DNA from: Myxococcales bacterium
Lineage (GTDB): Bacteria > Myxococcota_A > Polyangia > Nannocystales > Nannocystaceae
Length of the DNA: 64,000 nucleotides
Direction: 5' to 3'
Assembly (NCBI GenBank): GCA_020633315.1
Contig: JACKDV010000003.1
Coordinates: 248,001 to 312,000 of the forward strand
Part shown: one piece after another, positions 34,250-43,432 of the stretch
Layout of the letters: each line of letters starts with the position of its first letter
Position numbering within the stretch: the first letter of the stretch is position 1
The notes under the pieces: model-generated
Told to the model about the DNA's origin: nothing
The model's database searches: none
The model's input: only the letters and a program-made list of their open reading frames with translations
Position numbers and translations under genes: made by a program

Positions 34250-35443
34250 CTAGCCCTCGGCCGCAGCGGAACCCGCGGGCTCGCCCTTGGCCTCGGGCGC
34301 CTCCTTCGGGGCCGAGGGCACCGCGGGCGGGGCTCCACCGCCGTCGGCGGCGGCCGGGGCCGCGGGCGCCAGCGTGCTCGCCTCGGTGAGCGCCTCCGGG
34401 GCCGCCTCGGCCCGCGGCACCTCGCCCTGGGCCGCCCGCGGATCATCGTCGGGCAGCCGCGGTCGCTCGGTGGGATCGATCCTCACCGGATCGCGGGCGA
34501 TCTCCGCCAGCGCCCACGACACCGCCTCCTTCACGTCGGCATCGGCCTCCTCCTTGGCCTGGGTCTGGAGCACCGGCAGGTAGAGGTCGAGGCGGTGCAC
34601 GCCCATCACCCGCGCCACCGCCTCGCGCACCGTGGGATCGGGATCGGTCCGTAGCGCATAGACCAGCGCCACGCCCGTGCCCTGATCGGGGGCCGCGGCC
34701 AGGGCCGAGGCGCAGCCGATCCGCTCCTCCACCCCCACCACGTAGGTGCCCGCCTCGTCGTGCAGGGTGAGCCCGTCGATCAGGCCCTTGCGCCGCAGCT
34801 CGTAGCCCACGTAGGCCTGCACCGCCTCGTCCTGGTGGCCCGCCCGCGTGTGCAGCTCGCCCAGCGCCAGCCAGTTCTCCAGGTTGTCGGGATCGAGGGT
34901 GGCCGCCTGCTGCTGGGCCTTCACCGCGCCCTCGAAGTCGCCGGTGGAGGCCAGCGCCACCGCCAGCGCCATGTGGGGGCCCGCGTCGTCCGGCACCAGC
35001 GTGGCCGCGTGCTGGTAGTAGCCCGAGGCCCGCAGCGACTCGCCCCGCACGTCGAACAGCGAGCCCAGCAGCAGCGCCGCGTTGGCCCGCATGGTGGGCG
35101 CCCCGGCCCCGTTGGCGATCGCCTCGAGATCGGCCTTGAGCTGGGGGAACTGTGCCCCCTTGGCCACCTCGGGATCGGCATCCACCGTGGCCTTGATCTC
35201 CAGGTAGCGCTCGGCCGCCGCATCGTCGTCGGGGGCCGGGCTCGTCGGCCCATCACCGGCCGCATCATCGGCCGCGGGCGGAGCCTCGGACGCAGACGGA
35301 TTGGGCACGGGCTCTCGCTTTCCGGCGTCGTCACAGCCACCGAGAACCCCGATGGCCACCGCCAGCAGCGAGGCCAGGGCCCTCCGCCCTCCGCCCCCCT
35401 GCGCGATATCGCGCGAAGCTCTCGAGGTCGAGGTCGGGGTCAT
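34250..35443 (-). CDS. TPR-containing lipoprotein
   Basis: From ATG 35443 the protein has 397 residues. The signal ends in GVLGGC (lipobox), and an acidic, Pro-rich linker follows. TPR-like helices follow (DFEGAVKAQQQAATLDPDN; NWLALGELHTRAGHQDEAVQAYVGYE), then a HEAT-like stretch (PDPTVREAVARVMGVHRLDLYLPVLQTQ). The C-terminal 80 residues are disordered and Ala/Pro/Glu-rich. TPR lipoproteins usually scaffold envelope complexes. The next gene downstream on the same strand is the ABC ATPase, 17 bases away, so this gene probably leads the export operon. Divergent from the gene at 35530. Confidence 0.75.
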   Translation of the reverse strand: MTPTSTSRASRDIAQGGGGRRALASLLAVAIGVLGGCDDAGKREPVPNPSASEAPPAADDAAGDGPTSPAPDDDAAAERYLEIKATVDADPEVAKGAQFPQLKADLEAIANGAGAPTMRANAALLLGSLFDVRGESLRASGYYQHAATLVPDDAGPHMALAVALASTGDFEGAVKAQQQAATLDPDNLENWLALGELHTRAGHQDEAVQAYVGYELRRKGLIDGLTLHDEAGTYVVGVEERIGCASALAAAPDQGTGVALVYALRTDPDPTVREAVARVMGVHRLDLYLPVLQTQAKEEADADVKEAVSWALAEIARDPVRIDPTERPRLPDDDPRAAQGEVPRAEAAPEALTEASTLAPAAPAAADGGGAPPAVPSAPKEAPEAKGEPAGSAAAEG

Positions 35444-35492
35444 CACTACAAGATTGCGAAAATCCCGCCAGGTCACGGACATCAAATGGAGG

Positions 35493-35520
35493 TTGCCACA
35501 CTTGGGTTCGCTCATGATAC
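35493..35520 (+). promoter_or_regulatory. Candidate sigma-70-type promoter
   Basis: TTGCCA and TGATAC are separated by 16 bp. Transcription would start around 35526-35528, only a couple of bases before the GTG at 35530, giving a nearly leaderless mRNA. No ribosome-binding site precedes that GTG, which is consistent. Confidence 0.35.
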
Positions 35521-35529
35521 GCTCGCATT

Positions 35530-37200
35530 GTGGGGTTTGTGCGGAAGCTGCGGTCCATAGCGATGCTCGGCATCGCCTGGGGGCTCGGCGCGTGCGTGGC
35601 GGACCCCATGCTTCCCTGCGGGGCCTTCGAGTCCGGTGAGCGCGATGTCGACGTCGCACGCCCCATCGCCGTGGCGGCGACCAAGGAGGGCTTCGTGCTC
35701 CGCAACCTCTGCGACGACGCGGGCAACTGCCGAGTCGATCGCCTGCCGCTGCCCGAGCTCACCGCGGGCAGCCAGGTGATGCTCACCCCCGCCGGACACT
35801 TCCTGGTCGCCATCGATCAGGAGGACGGCGGCGTGTGGACCCACGAGTTCGACGACGGCGGCCTCCGCAAGCAGCGGAGCGCCACCTACGTCCACGAGAC
35901 CGACGGCCCGGCCAAGCTGGTCATCGGCCTGCGCGACGGCGACTCGCTCGTCGTCCGCGATCGACAGGGACGGCTGGCCATCTACGAGCCCGGCGCCTAC
36001 AAGGCCATCCCCATCGCGCCCGAGCTGGGCGACTACACGCGGCTGGCCGCGGTGGGCGAGCGTCACCTGGCGCTCAAGGTCCCCCACGCGGAGGGCAAGC
36101 AGGCGCTCTACCTGGTCGATCTCGGCGAGGTCAACGGGGGCGTCCGCAACCCGACGCGACCCGTTCGCATCGCCACCGGCGACATCACCAGCGTGGTGTT
36201 CGGTCCCGGCGACGCCAACGTGGTGGTCTCGGAGGGTCGCGGCACCGAGGCCACCGTGATGCTGTTCGACGTGGAGCACACCGAGCTGGTCGATTCCTTC
36301 GCCGGCGAGGTGGTCAGCGCCCGCGAGGAGAACCGACGGCGCGCGCTCGAGGAGCTGCCCGGGCTGCACGCCTTCTCCCCCAACGGAGAGCAGCTGGCCT
36401 ACCGCACCACCTCGGGCTCGCTCGCGGTGCGCCACCTCGAGCTGCACGGCTCCTGCATGGTGCGCAACGCCAACCGCCTGGGCACCGATCGCGAGCCCAC
36501 GCGCGACGTGGGCGACCACGCGGTGGCCGGCTTCTCCGACGACGGCATCGTCTTCGCCGAGTACACGGTGGGCCGCAGCGACAGCTACGTCTACGCCTTC
36601 GATCCGCGCGGCGAGGAGATCGTGCCGCTCGGGGCCGAGGACGGCGACTGGCACCTGAGCGCGGTGCCGGGTCGCGTGACCGCGCCCGACGGCGAGGTCG
36701 AGCAGCTGTGGGCCATCGGCGTGCGCGACGGAACCCACGCCAGCATCGGCGAGGACGGAGTCGACGGCGAGACCGTGGGTCGCGAGCTCACCTTCATGGC
36801 GCGCTTCGACGATGCGGTGTGGGCCATCGACACCGCCGACCAGGTGGTGACCGAGGGCGGCCGCTCGCAGCGAGCCCTGTCGGTGCGCCGCGTGGCGCCG
36901 CCGCGCTGGGCGGGGGATCGCCTGAGCTTCGATCAGCCTCCCGATGCCCAGGTCGTCGAGTTCTTCGAGCAAGCCGCGGGAGACGACAGCCAGGGGCCGC
37001 TGCGGGTTCCGCTCATCGGCCGCCTGTGCCTGAGCACCGGCCGCGACGGCTCGTGGGCGTTCCGCTGCGGCGACTCCACCAGCGGCCACACGGCGCTCAC
37101 CACCAACTCGGGCAGCCAAGAGCAGAGCGACGACCCCGACAACCGGCCCGAGTTCGAGCCGCCGTTCCCGGACGACGACGACGAGCCCAGCGAGGGCTGA
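35530..37200 (+). CDS. Lipoprotein with predicted beta-propeller
   Basis: The 556-residue protein starts at GTG. A short signal ends in WGLGAC (lipobox). The body is a series of repeated strand groups such as GHFLVAIDQEDGGVWTHEF, SLVVRDRQGRLAIYEPG, TSVVFGPGDANVVVSEGRG and GLHAFSPNGEQLAYRTTSG, which resemble WD40/TolB-like propeller blades. The C-terminus is acidic (DDDDEPSEG). It probably faces the periplasm from the outer membrane. No enzymatic motif is visible. The lack of a ribosome-binding site and the close promoter suggest leaderless translation. Confidence 0.72.
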   Translation: MGFVRKLRSIAMLGIAWGLGACVADPMLPCGAFESGERDVDVARPIAVAATKEGFVLRNLCDDAGNCRVDRLPLPELTAGSQVMLTPAGHFLVAIDQEDGGVWTHEFDDGGLRKQRSATYVHETDGPAKLVIGLRDGDSLVVRDRQGRLAIYEPGAYKAIPIAPELGDYTRLAAVGERHLALKVPHAEGKQALYLVDLGEVNGGVRNPTRPVRIATGDITSVVFGPGDANVVVSEGRGTEATVMLFDVEHTELVDSFAGEVVSAREENRRRALEELPGLHAFSPNGEQLAYRTTSGSLAVRHLELHGSCMVRNANRLGTDREPTRDVGDHAVAGFSDDGIVFAEYTVGRSDSYVYAFDPRGEEIVPLGAEDGDWHLSAVPGRVTAPDGEVEQLWAIGVRDGTHASIGEDGVDGETVGRELTFMARFDDAVWAIDTADQVVTEGGRSQRALSVRRVAPPRWAGDRLSFDQPPDAQVVEFFEQAAGDDSQGPLRVPLIGRLCLSTGRDGSWAFRCGDSTSGHTALTTNSGSQEQSDDPDNRPEFEPPFPDDDDEPSEG

Positions 37201-37330
37201 TCGCCCACGCCGGGGCTCATCGAGCTCTTCCACGACGCGTGGGAGCTTGGTGTGCCGCCGGGGCGCGATTGTTCCCCGCCGGGCCCCACCCCGCGCCCCC
37301 AGGCCCGCGGCCCGGCGGTAAGCTCCGCCC

Positions 37331-39334
37331 ATGTCCGGCGACGACGATCGCCCCGAGCTGACCCGCCCCTCGCTGGCCCCGGCCGACTCCGCCACCGGCC
37401 CGGTCTCGCTGCCCGCGATCGACTCGGGAGCCCACCCCATGGTCGACGTGGGCGCCGCCCCCACGCTCGTGTCCGCCTCCTCGATGGACGGCGACGAGCT
37501 CGACGCCGGCCCTCCCGACGACGAGCACCCGCCCGAGGGCTTCGGCTCGCGCTACGCCGACCTGGGCCTGCTCGGCCGCGGCGGCATGGGCGAGGTCCGC
37601 CTCGCCCGCGATCAGACCGTGGGCCGCCGCGTGGCGCTCAAGGTGATCCGCCACGGCCGCGCCCATCGGCCGCGCTCGCGCGCGCGCTTCATGCGAGAGG
37701 CGCGGATCCAGGGCCAGCTCGAGCACCCCGCGGTGGTGCCGGTCTACGACATCAGCGAGACCCCCGACGGCCGCCCCTACTTCACCATGAAGCGAGTGAG
37801 CGGGGTGACCCTCGAGGAGGTGATCACCAGCCTGCGCAAGGGCACCCCCGAGGCCAAGGAGAGCTACTCGCGTCGCCGCCTGCTCGAGGCCTTCGCCCGC
37901 GTGTGCCTCACCGTGGACTACGTGCACCACAGCGGCGTGCTGCACCGCGACCTCAAGCCCGCCAACGTGATGCTCGGCCGCTTCGGCGAGGTCTACCTGC
38001 TCGACTGGGGCCTGGCCAAGCTGTTCCGCGACGAGGAGGACGAGCCGCTCGAGCCCTCGCCCGACGGTCCCGAGGCCACCACCCTCGACGACCACGACGG
38101 CCGCACCGCGGCGGGCGAGCTGATGGGCACGCCGGGCTACATGGCGCCCGAGCAGATCGACGCCGGCGGCCGCCCCCTCGACGAGCGCGCCGACATCTAC
38201 TCGCTGGGCGCCATCCTCTTCGAGCTGCTCACCTACGAGCCACTGCACCCGCGCGGGCCGATCCAGCGCAAGCTCGGCTCCACCATCCGCGGCGCCGATG
38301 CCCGGGCCCACGAGCGCTTCCCCCAGCGCGACGTGCCGCCCGAGCTCGAGAGCATCTGCGTGCGGGCCACCGCCGACGAGCCCGACGCCCGCTACCCCAG
38401 CGCGCGCGCCCTCGCCGAGGCGGTCGAGGCCTTCCTCGACGGCGACCGCGATCTCACCCTGCGCCGCGAGATCGCCCGGCGCTGGGCCACCCGCGCCGAG
38501 AAGGCGGCCGAGGACGCGATCGAGTCGGGCAACCTCGAGGCCCGCAGCCGCGCGCTCGAGCACGCCAGCCGGGCCCTGGCCCTCGATCCCAACGACGAGC
38601 GGGCGCGGGCCAGCTTCGTGCGCCTGCTGCTCGAGCCGCCGCGCAGCATGCCCTCGTCCGCGGTCGAGAGCCTGCTCGAGGCCGACCGCGCGGCCGAGCG
38701 GGTGTCGGCCCGCGGCGGCGCCATCGGCTACGGCGCGTGGCTGCTGTTCCTGCCCCTGCTGATGTGGATGGGCGTGCGCGACTGGGGCCAGGTGATCGCC
38801 ATGGTGGGCTGCGTGCTGGTGGCCTTCGCCTGCAGCCTCGCCGCGATCGGTCATCCCCGCCCCGAGGCCTGGGCGCGCCCGGTCGCGTTCGTGGCCGGCA
38901 TCGGAGCGCTGATGCTGCTCGGCCGCATGTGCGGCCCGCTGGTGCTGGTCCCGGGCCTCGCCGCCACCAACACCGCGGCGGTGGTGGTCCACGCCCCGGT
39001 GCGGCGTCGCGTGTTCTACCTGCTCGCGGCCGCGGCCGCGGTGCTGATGCCGCTGAGCGCCGAGCTCGTCGGCCTGCTGCCCACCTCCTATCACTTCGTG
39101 GAGGGCACCATGACGATCATGCCCCAGATGGTCGAGCTGCCCGGCCTGCCGACCATGGTGTTCCTGGTGACCGCCACCCTCACCGCGGTGGTGGTGCCGC
39201 CGCTGCTGCTGGCCCGCACCCGCGATGGCCTGCGCGTGGCCGAGCGCCAGCTCGCCGTGCACGCCTGGCAGATGGAGCAGCTGCTGCCCCGAGCGGCCCG
39301 GCCCCTGGTCAGCCGCAGCAGCGAGGGCGCCTGA
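37331..39334 (+). CDS. Membrane Ser/Thr protein kinase (PknB type)
   Basis: The 667-residue protein begins with a disordered stretch of about 75 residues. A complete Hanks-type kinase domain follows: GRGGMGEV (glycine loop), VALKVI (Lys), HRDLKPANVM (catalytic loop), LLDWGLAK (DFG as DWG), GTPGYMAPEQ (activation segment). A helical linker with a TPR-like EHASRALALDPNDERA follows, then about six transmembrane helices from residue 470. All catalytic residues are intact, so it should be active. Myxobacteria carry many such kinases. The multi-helix C-terminal part may sense a membrane signal (inference). Targets unknown. Confidence 0.9.
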   Translation: MSGDDDRPELTRPSLAPADSATGPVSLPAIDSGAHPMVDVGAAPTLVSASSMDGDELDAGPPDDEHPPEGFGSRYADLGLLGRGGMGEVRLARDQTVGRRVALKVIRHGRAHRPRSRARFMREARIQGQLEHPAVVPVYDISETPDGRPYFTMKRVSGVTLEEVITSLRKGTPEAKESYSRRRLLEAFARVCLTVDYVHHSGVLHRDLKPANVMLGRFGEVYLLDWGLAKLFRDEEDEPLEPSPDGPEATTLDDHDGRTAAGELMGTPGYMAPEQIDAGGRPLDERADIYSLGAILFELLTYEPLHPRGPIQRKLGSTIRGADARAHERFPQRDVPPELESICVRATADEPDARYPSARALAEAVEAFLDGDRDLTLRREIARRWATRAEKAAEDAIESGNLEARSRALEHASRALALDPNDERARASFVRLLLEPPRSMPSSAVESLLEADRAAERVSARGGAIGYGAWLLFLPLLMWMGVRDWGQVIAMVGCVLVAFACSLAAIGHPRPEAWARPVAFVAGIGALMLLGRMCGPLVLVPGLAATNTAAVVVHAPVRRRVFYLLAAAAAVLMPLSAELVGLLPTSYHFVEGTMTIMPQMVELPGLPTMVFLVTATLTAVVVPPLLLARTRDGLRVAERQLAVHAWQMEQLLPRAARPLVSRSSEGA

Positions 39335-39362
39335 GCTCCGGCCGCCCTCGCGCCGCGCCGAG

Positions 39363-39390
39363 CGAGCCCCGTCGGCGCGGCCGGGGCTCG
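39363..39390. terminator. Bidirectional hairpin between convergent genes
   Basis: CGAGCCCC and GGGGCTCG form an 8-bp stem with a 12-base loop between the kinase gene and the cytochrome gene, which converge. No T-tract is present on either side. Confidence 0.45.
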
Positions 39391-39409
39391 ACCCCTCGAG
39401 CGAGCGAGG

Positions 39410-41254
39410 CTACGGCAGCACGGTCGCGGCCGCGGCCACCGGCTCCGGCTCGTGCGACGAGGCCTCCCACATGCGCTCGAAGGCCCGGATCTCCGGCGCC
39501 TCGAGCAGCAGCAGCTCGGTCGCGAAGCGAGGATCGATCACCTGGTAGCCCAGCGACGCCTCCACCTCGTAGGGCCCCGCCGCGGCCGGGGCCAGCACCC
39601 GGTACTCCACCGTGTCCGAGCCCCCCACGAAATCCGCGTCGGCCATGCCGAGCACCGGAGCGGTCTGAGCCGCGTTGGGAGCCGCGGGCGTCCACCCGGC
39701 GGGCAGCAGGCGGTTGTCCTTGGTGTAGCTGCTCGCGCGCAGCAGTCGATAGGTGGGGTCGCCGTCCTCGTCGGCCATCACGCTCTGGTAGATCTGCACC
39801 TGCGACGAGCTGGTGATCACCTGGTGGTGCGGCTGCGGATCGCCGCCCGGCTGCTCGAGCGGCAGCAGGGTGTCGTCGAGGTCCACCAGCTGCCCCTCGC
39901 CGTTGGTGCCGCCCGAGCGGAACACCACCGCGCCCGAGCCATCGCGCACGGTCAGCTGCAGCAACGCGCGGCGGGCCGGCATCCCGGTGGGGAACTTGTG
40001 CCCCGCGAGGTTCTCCACGCGCACCGGGATCACCAGCTCGTCGCCCTGCCGCCCGGCGCCGTCGAAGGCGAGGGTGGCCGTGTCCTGCTGGAGCACCGCC
40101 TGGGCCGCGGCGATCGTGGCGTTGAGGGCCTCGCTCGACGCTCGCGGCCGCAGCTCGTCGGCGAAGTCGCGCAGCATGGCGGGCACCAGGGTGTTGCCGC
40201 CCACCAGCACGTGGCGGTGGTAGGGCGAGCGATCGGAGATCGGCGGGAAGTCGTCTCCCATCGGGCGCCGGGCCAGGCGCGTGGAGATGGGCCCCCCCGC
40301 CTCGCTTCGCGAGGGCATGTGGCAGGCCTGGCAGCTCGCGGCCTGGGGCCCCGGCGGCACCGACTCGGTGCTGAACGCCGAGTCGAGCCACTCGAGGTAG
40401 GGTGACTGCTCGGGGAAGTGCCCGCCCAGCGGCGTGCCGTCGGCCGCGATCGGCGAGGTCTCGAGGGTGTGGCAGGTGCCGCAGAGCGCCGACTCGTCGG
40501 TGTGGCTGCTGGCCACCGGGGTGAAGCCGGTGTGCATCTGCATGGGCATGGTGAAGGGAGCCTCGTGCGGCCCGAAGATCTCGCCGGTCGCGGGCAGCTC
40601 GGGCACGCCCGGCCCCTGGCCTGCGGGGATCTGGTGGCAGGCCGCACAGGCCACGCCGTCCAGGCCGAGCTGCGCTCGGTCGGCGCTGCCGTCGAGCAGA
40701 TCGTCGAGCGCCATCGGGCCGCCGTAGAGGTCCTCTCGGATCGCACCCATCGGGGCGTGGCACCTGGTGCACTCGGCCTCGATCTCCGCCGCGTGGGTCG
40801 GGAAGGTCACCGTCTCGGCCCGCACCATCGCCCACCAAAAGGGGTCGCGCGCGCTGTTGGCCATCATGGTGCCCTGCCACAGATCGTCGGGCCCGATCTC
40901 GTTGCCCGCCGCGTCGCGCATGGCCTGGGCCCCCGGCGAGTTGCTGTGGCACTCCGAGCAGACGATCGAGGTGGCGAAGTTGCCGTCGTTGACGTCTTGC
41001 AGGGCCGGCAGATCGAAGTGGTGCTCCTCGGGCCCGCCGGTGTCGGTGGTGCCCTCGCTGGTCTCGTCACCCTCGGTGCCCGAGCCCACGGCCGTGCCCG
41101 CCCCCGTGCCGCCGGTGGAATCGAGGCCGCCGTCGCTGGCCTCGCCCGTCGATCCTCCAGTGCCAGTGCCGTCACCGCTCGGAGGGCTCGCCTCCCCGCC
41201 CCCACGACAGCCGCTCGCGAGCATCACCATCGCAATCCATCGACCCCATTGCAT
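39410..41254 (-). CDS. Pentaheme c-type cytochrome lipoprotein
   Basis: From ATG 41254 the protein has 614 residues. MQWGRWIAMVMLASGC gives a lipobox. A Gly/Thr/Ser/Asp-rich linker follows. Five CxxCH heme-binding motifs are visible: CSECH, CTRCH, CAACH, CGTCH and CQACH. A GHKFPTGMP motif, typical of cytochrome c552/c554-like proteins, follows. The C-terminal domain is beta-rich. It should carry electrons on the outer membrane or in the periplasm, but no partner redox genes are adjacent. Several upstream in-frame Met codons exist; the chosen start gives the most usual lipoprotein signal. Confidence 0.85.
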   Translation of the reverse strand: MQWGRWIAMVMLASGCRGGGEASPPSGDGTGTGGSTGEASDGGLDSTGGTGAGTAVGSGTEGDETSEGTTDTGGPEEHHFDLPALQDVNDGNFATSIVCSECHSNSPGAQAMRDAAGNEIGPDDLWQGTMMANSARDPFWWAMVRAETVTFPTHAAEIEAECTRCHAPMGAIREDLYGGPMALDDLLDGSADRAQLGLDGVACAACHQIPAGQGPGVPELPATGEIFGPHEAPFTMPMQMHTGFTPVASSHTDESALCGTCHTLETSPIAADGTPLGGHFPEQSPYLEWLDSAFSTESVPPGPQAASCQACHMPSRSEAGGPISTRLARRPMGDDFPPISDRSPYHRHVLVGGNTLVPAMLRDFADELRPRASSEALNATIAAAQAVLQQDTATLAFDGAGRQGDELVIPVRVENLAGHKFPTGMPARRALLQLTVRDGSGAVVFRSGGTNGEGQLVDLDDTLLPLEQPGGDPQPHHQVITSSSQVQIYQSVMADEDGDPTYRLLRASSYTKDNRLLPAGWTPAAPNAAQTAPVLGMADADFVGGSDTVEYRVLAPAAAGPYEVEASLGYQVIDPRFATELLLLEAPEIRAFERMWEASSHEPEPVAAAATVLP

Positions 41255-41519
41255 GGCGACCACCATGCATCCCATTACCGCCGAAACCAAGGGGAGGATG
41301 ATCATCAATCGCTGTCTTCTGGCAGCAAACACTGCGTTGGCGCCGATCTCCACGTTTCAGGCCGTCGCAGTGTTGCAACGACTCGCGACGCCGATGGCCG
41401 TTGCTTCGCTCGATCGATGGCCAGTTGCGTCCCAACGTCCCAACGGAGCGCGGCGTCGAGTCGCTCGTGCTCGATCGACGCGCTCGCTCGCGTCGTCGTC
41501 GAGCCGGCTCGCGTTCCGA

Positions 41520-43055
41520 TCAGCCGCGGCGCCAGCTCGGCCAGCGCGGGTGCGAGGGATCCTCGACCAGCGTGCTCATCACCCGCGGCAGCGCCTCGGC
41601 CACGTCGAGCGCGATCGGTCCCGGCCCATCGCCCAGGGACTCGCCCGCCACGCCGTGCACGTGCACCGCGATGCGAGCCGCCGTCGTCGGCCCGGCCCCG
41701 CGCGCGAGCAGGGCCCCGCCGAAGCCGGCGAGCACGTCGCCCGAGCCCGCGGTGGCCAGGGCCGGGCCTCCGCTGATCGCCACCCAGGCCAGCCCATCGG
41801 GCGTGGCGATGAGGGTGCCCTCGCCCTTGAGCACGACCAGCGCGTGCGTGGCCTCGGCGATCCGGCGCGCGGCCTCGAGGCGCTCGGACTGCACCAGCGC
41901 CGAGCTCCACCCCACCTCGGGATCGATCCTCGCCAGCAGCCGCGCGGCCTCGCCGGGGTGCGGCGTGATCACCCGCGGCCCGGTGGGCATCGCCCCGTCG
42001 GCGGGCACGTGATCGAGCGCGCTGGCGTCCCACAGCGCCGGCCGAGGATCCTCGCGGAACAGGCGAGCCAGCAGCCGCTGCGAGGCCTCGTCGGTGAGAC
42101 CGGGGCCCACCACCAGGGCCTGGGCCCGGGGCAGCAGCCGTCCCGGCTCGTCGACCAGCGGCGCGGTCATCAGCTCGGGCCTCGCGGCGAGCAGCATGGA
42201 GCCCAGGCCGGGATCCGGGCTCGCCACCGTCACCAGGCCCGCTCCGCTGCGCAGCGCCGCCACGCCGGCCAGCAGCGCAGCTCCGGTGGTGCCCGGGCTG
42301 CCGCCCACGATCCCCAGGTGCCCGCGCTGCCCCTTGTGCGAGCCCGCCGGCAATCGACGCAGGGTATTGGCCACGCCCACGGGGTCGAGCAGCGCGAGGC
42401 GATCGTCCATGTCGGGCGGATCGACCAGGCCGATGTCGGCCACCACCACCCGCCCCGCGTGCCCGCGCCCGGGCGTGATGTGCAGCCCCGGCTTGCTGCG
42501 GGCGAAGGTCACCGTGCAGCGAGCCCGCACCGCGGGGCCCGAGACCACGCCGGTGTCCGGGTCGATCCCGGTGGGCAGGTCGATGGCCACGCACTCCGCC
42601 TCGTGACCGAGCAGCCACTCCACCGCCTCGCCCACCGCTCCTCGGGGCGCGCCGCGGCTGCCGGTGCCGAGCAGGCCGTCCACCCACAGGCGCCGCGACG
42701 CGTCGTCGCTCGGTCGCCCGCGGTGCACCGTCACTCCCATCGCACGCGCGAGGGCGAGCTGCTCGGCCACCACCTGGTTGTGCTTGTCGGTCACCAGCCA
42801 CGCCTCGGCCGGGATCCCCCAGCCCCGCAGCTGCCGCGCCACCGCGAGCCCGTCGCCGCCGTTGTTGCCCGGCCCGACCAGCACCCCCACCGCCCCGCCC
42901 CGGCCGCGCAGGATCGCGGCCACCTCGTGCGAGACGCACAGCGCCGCGCGCTCCATCAGCAAGAGCGACGGGACCCCCAGGGTCTCCATCGTGTGGCGAT
43001 CGCTCGCGGCCGAGGTGGCCGCGGTCCACAGCAGCGCCGGGGCTGGAGTGCTCAT
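41520..43055 (-). CDS. nnrD: Bifunctional NAD(P)H-hydrate epimerase/dehydratase
   Basis: This enzyme repairs damaged NAD(P)H hydrates. The 511-residue protein has the N-terminal YjeF epimerase domain (GPGNNGGDG near residue 62) and the C-terminal ADP/ATP-dependent dehydratase domain (SHKGQRGHLGIVGGSPGTTG; TPHPGE; GSGDVLAGFGG). The order and length match E. coli YjeF/Nnr. The start ATG 43055 overlaps the acpS stop by ATGA, completing a glmM-acpS-nnrD operon. No anomaly. Confidence 0.95.
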   Translation of the reverse strand: MSTPAPALLWTAATSAASDRHTMETLGVPSLLLMERAALCVSHEVAAILRGRGGAVGVLVGPGNNGGDGLAVARQLRGWGIPAEAWLVTDKHNQVVAEQLALARAMGVTVHRGRPSDDASRRLWVDGLLGTGSRGAPRGAVGEAVEWLLGHEAECVAIDLPTGIDPDTGVVSGPAVRARCTVTFARSKPGLHITPGRGHAGRVVVADIGLVDPPDMDDRLALLDPVGVANTLRRLPAGSHKGQRGHLGIVGGSPGTTGAALLAGVAALRSGAGLVTVASPDPGLGSMLLAARPELMTAPLVDEPGRLLPRAQALVVGPGLTDEASQRLLARLFREDPRPALWDASALDHVPADGAMPTGPRVITPHPGEAARLLARIDPEVGWSSALVQSERLEAARRIAEATHALVVLKGEGTLIATPDGLAWVAISGGPALATAGSGDVLAGFGGALLARGAGPTTAARIAVHVHGVAGESLGDGPGPIALDVAEALPRVMSTLVEDPSHPRWPSWRRG

Positions 43056-43432
43056 GCCACCGCCACCGCCACCGCTGCCGCCATGCCTCCGGCGTGGGTG
43101 ATGGACAGCAGCATCGTCCTCACCCCGCGGGCCGTCGCCACCTCGAGGGCCACGCCCGACATCACCACCGAGGGCCCGTGCGAGCCGAAGGCGGCGGGCA
43201 GCACCTCCACGTCGTACCAGCCGATGCCCCGCGGCGCGCCCAGGGCCTTGCTGGCCGCCTCCTTGGCGGCGAAGCGCCCGGCCAGGCACTCCCACGGCAG
43301 GCGGCGGGCGAAGCAGTACTCCGCCTCGCGCTCGGTGCAGATGCGCCGCACGAAGCGATCGCCGTGCCGCTCCACCGCGCGCTGCATGCGGTCCACCGGG
43401 CACAGATCGAGGCCGATGCCCAGCACGCTCAT
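43052..43432 (-). CDS. acpS: Holo-[acyl-carrier-protein] synthase
   Basis: AcpS transfers phosphopantetheine from CoA to ACP. The 126-residue protein has the two signatures, GIGLDLCPVDR near the start and FAAKEAASKALG in the middle, plus the C-terminal SITHAGG. Both ends overlap neighbours by ATGA (glmM upstream, nnrD downstream), so translation is coupled across three genes. Confidence 0.96.
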   Translation of the reverse strand: MSVLGIGLDLCPVDRMQRAVERHGDRFVRRICTEREAEYCFARRLPWECLAGRFAAKEAASKALGAPRGIGWYDVEVLPAAFGSHGPSVVMSGVALEVATARGVRTMLLSITHAGGMAAAVAVAVA

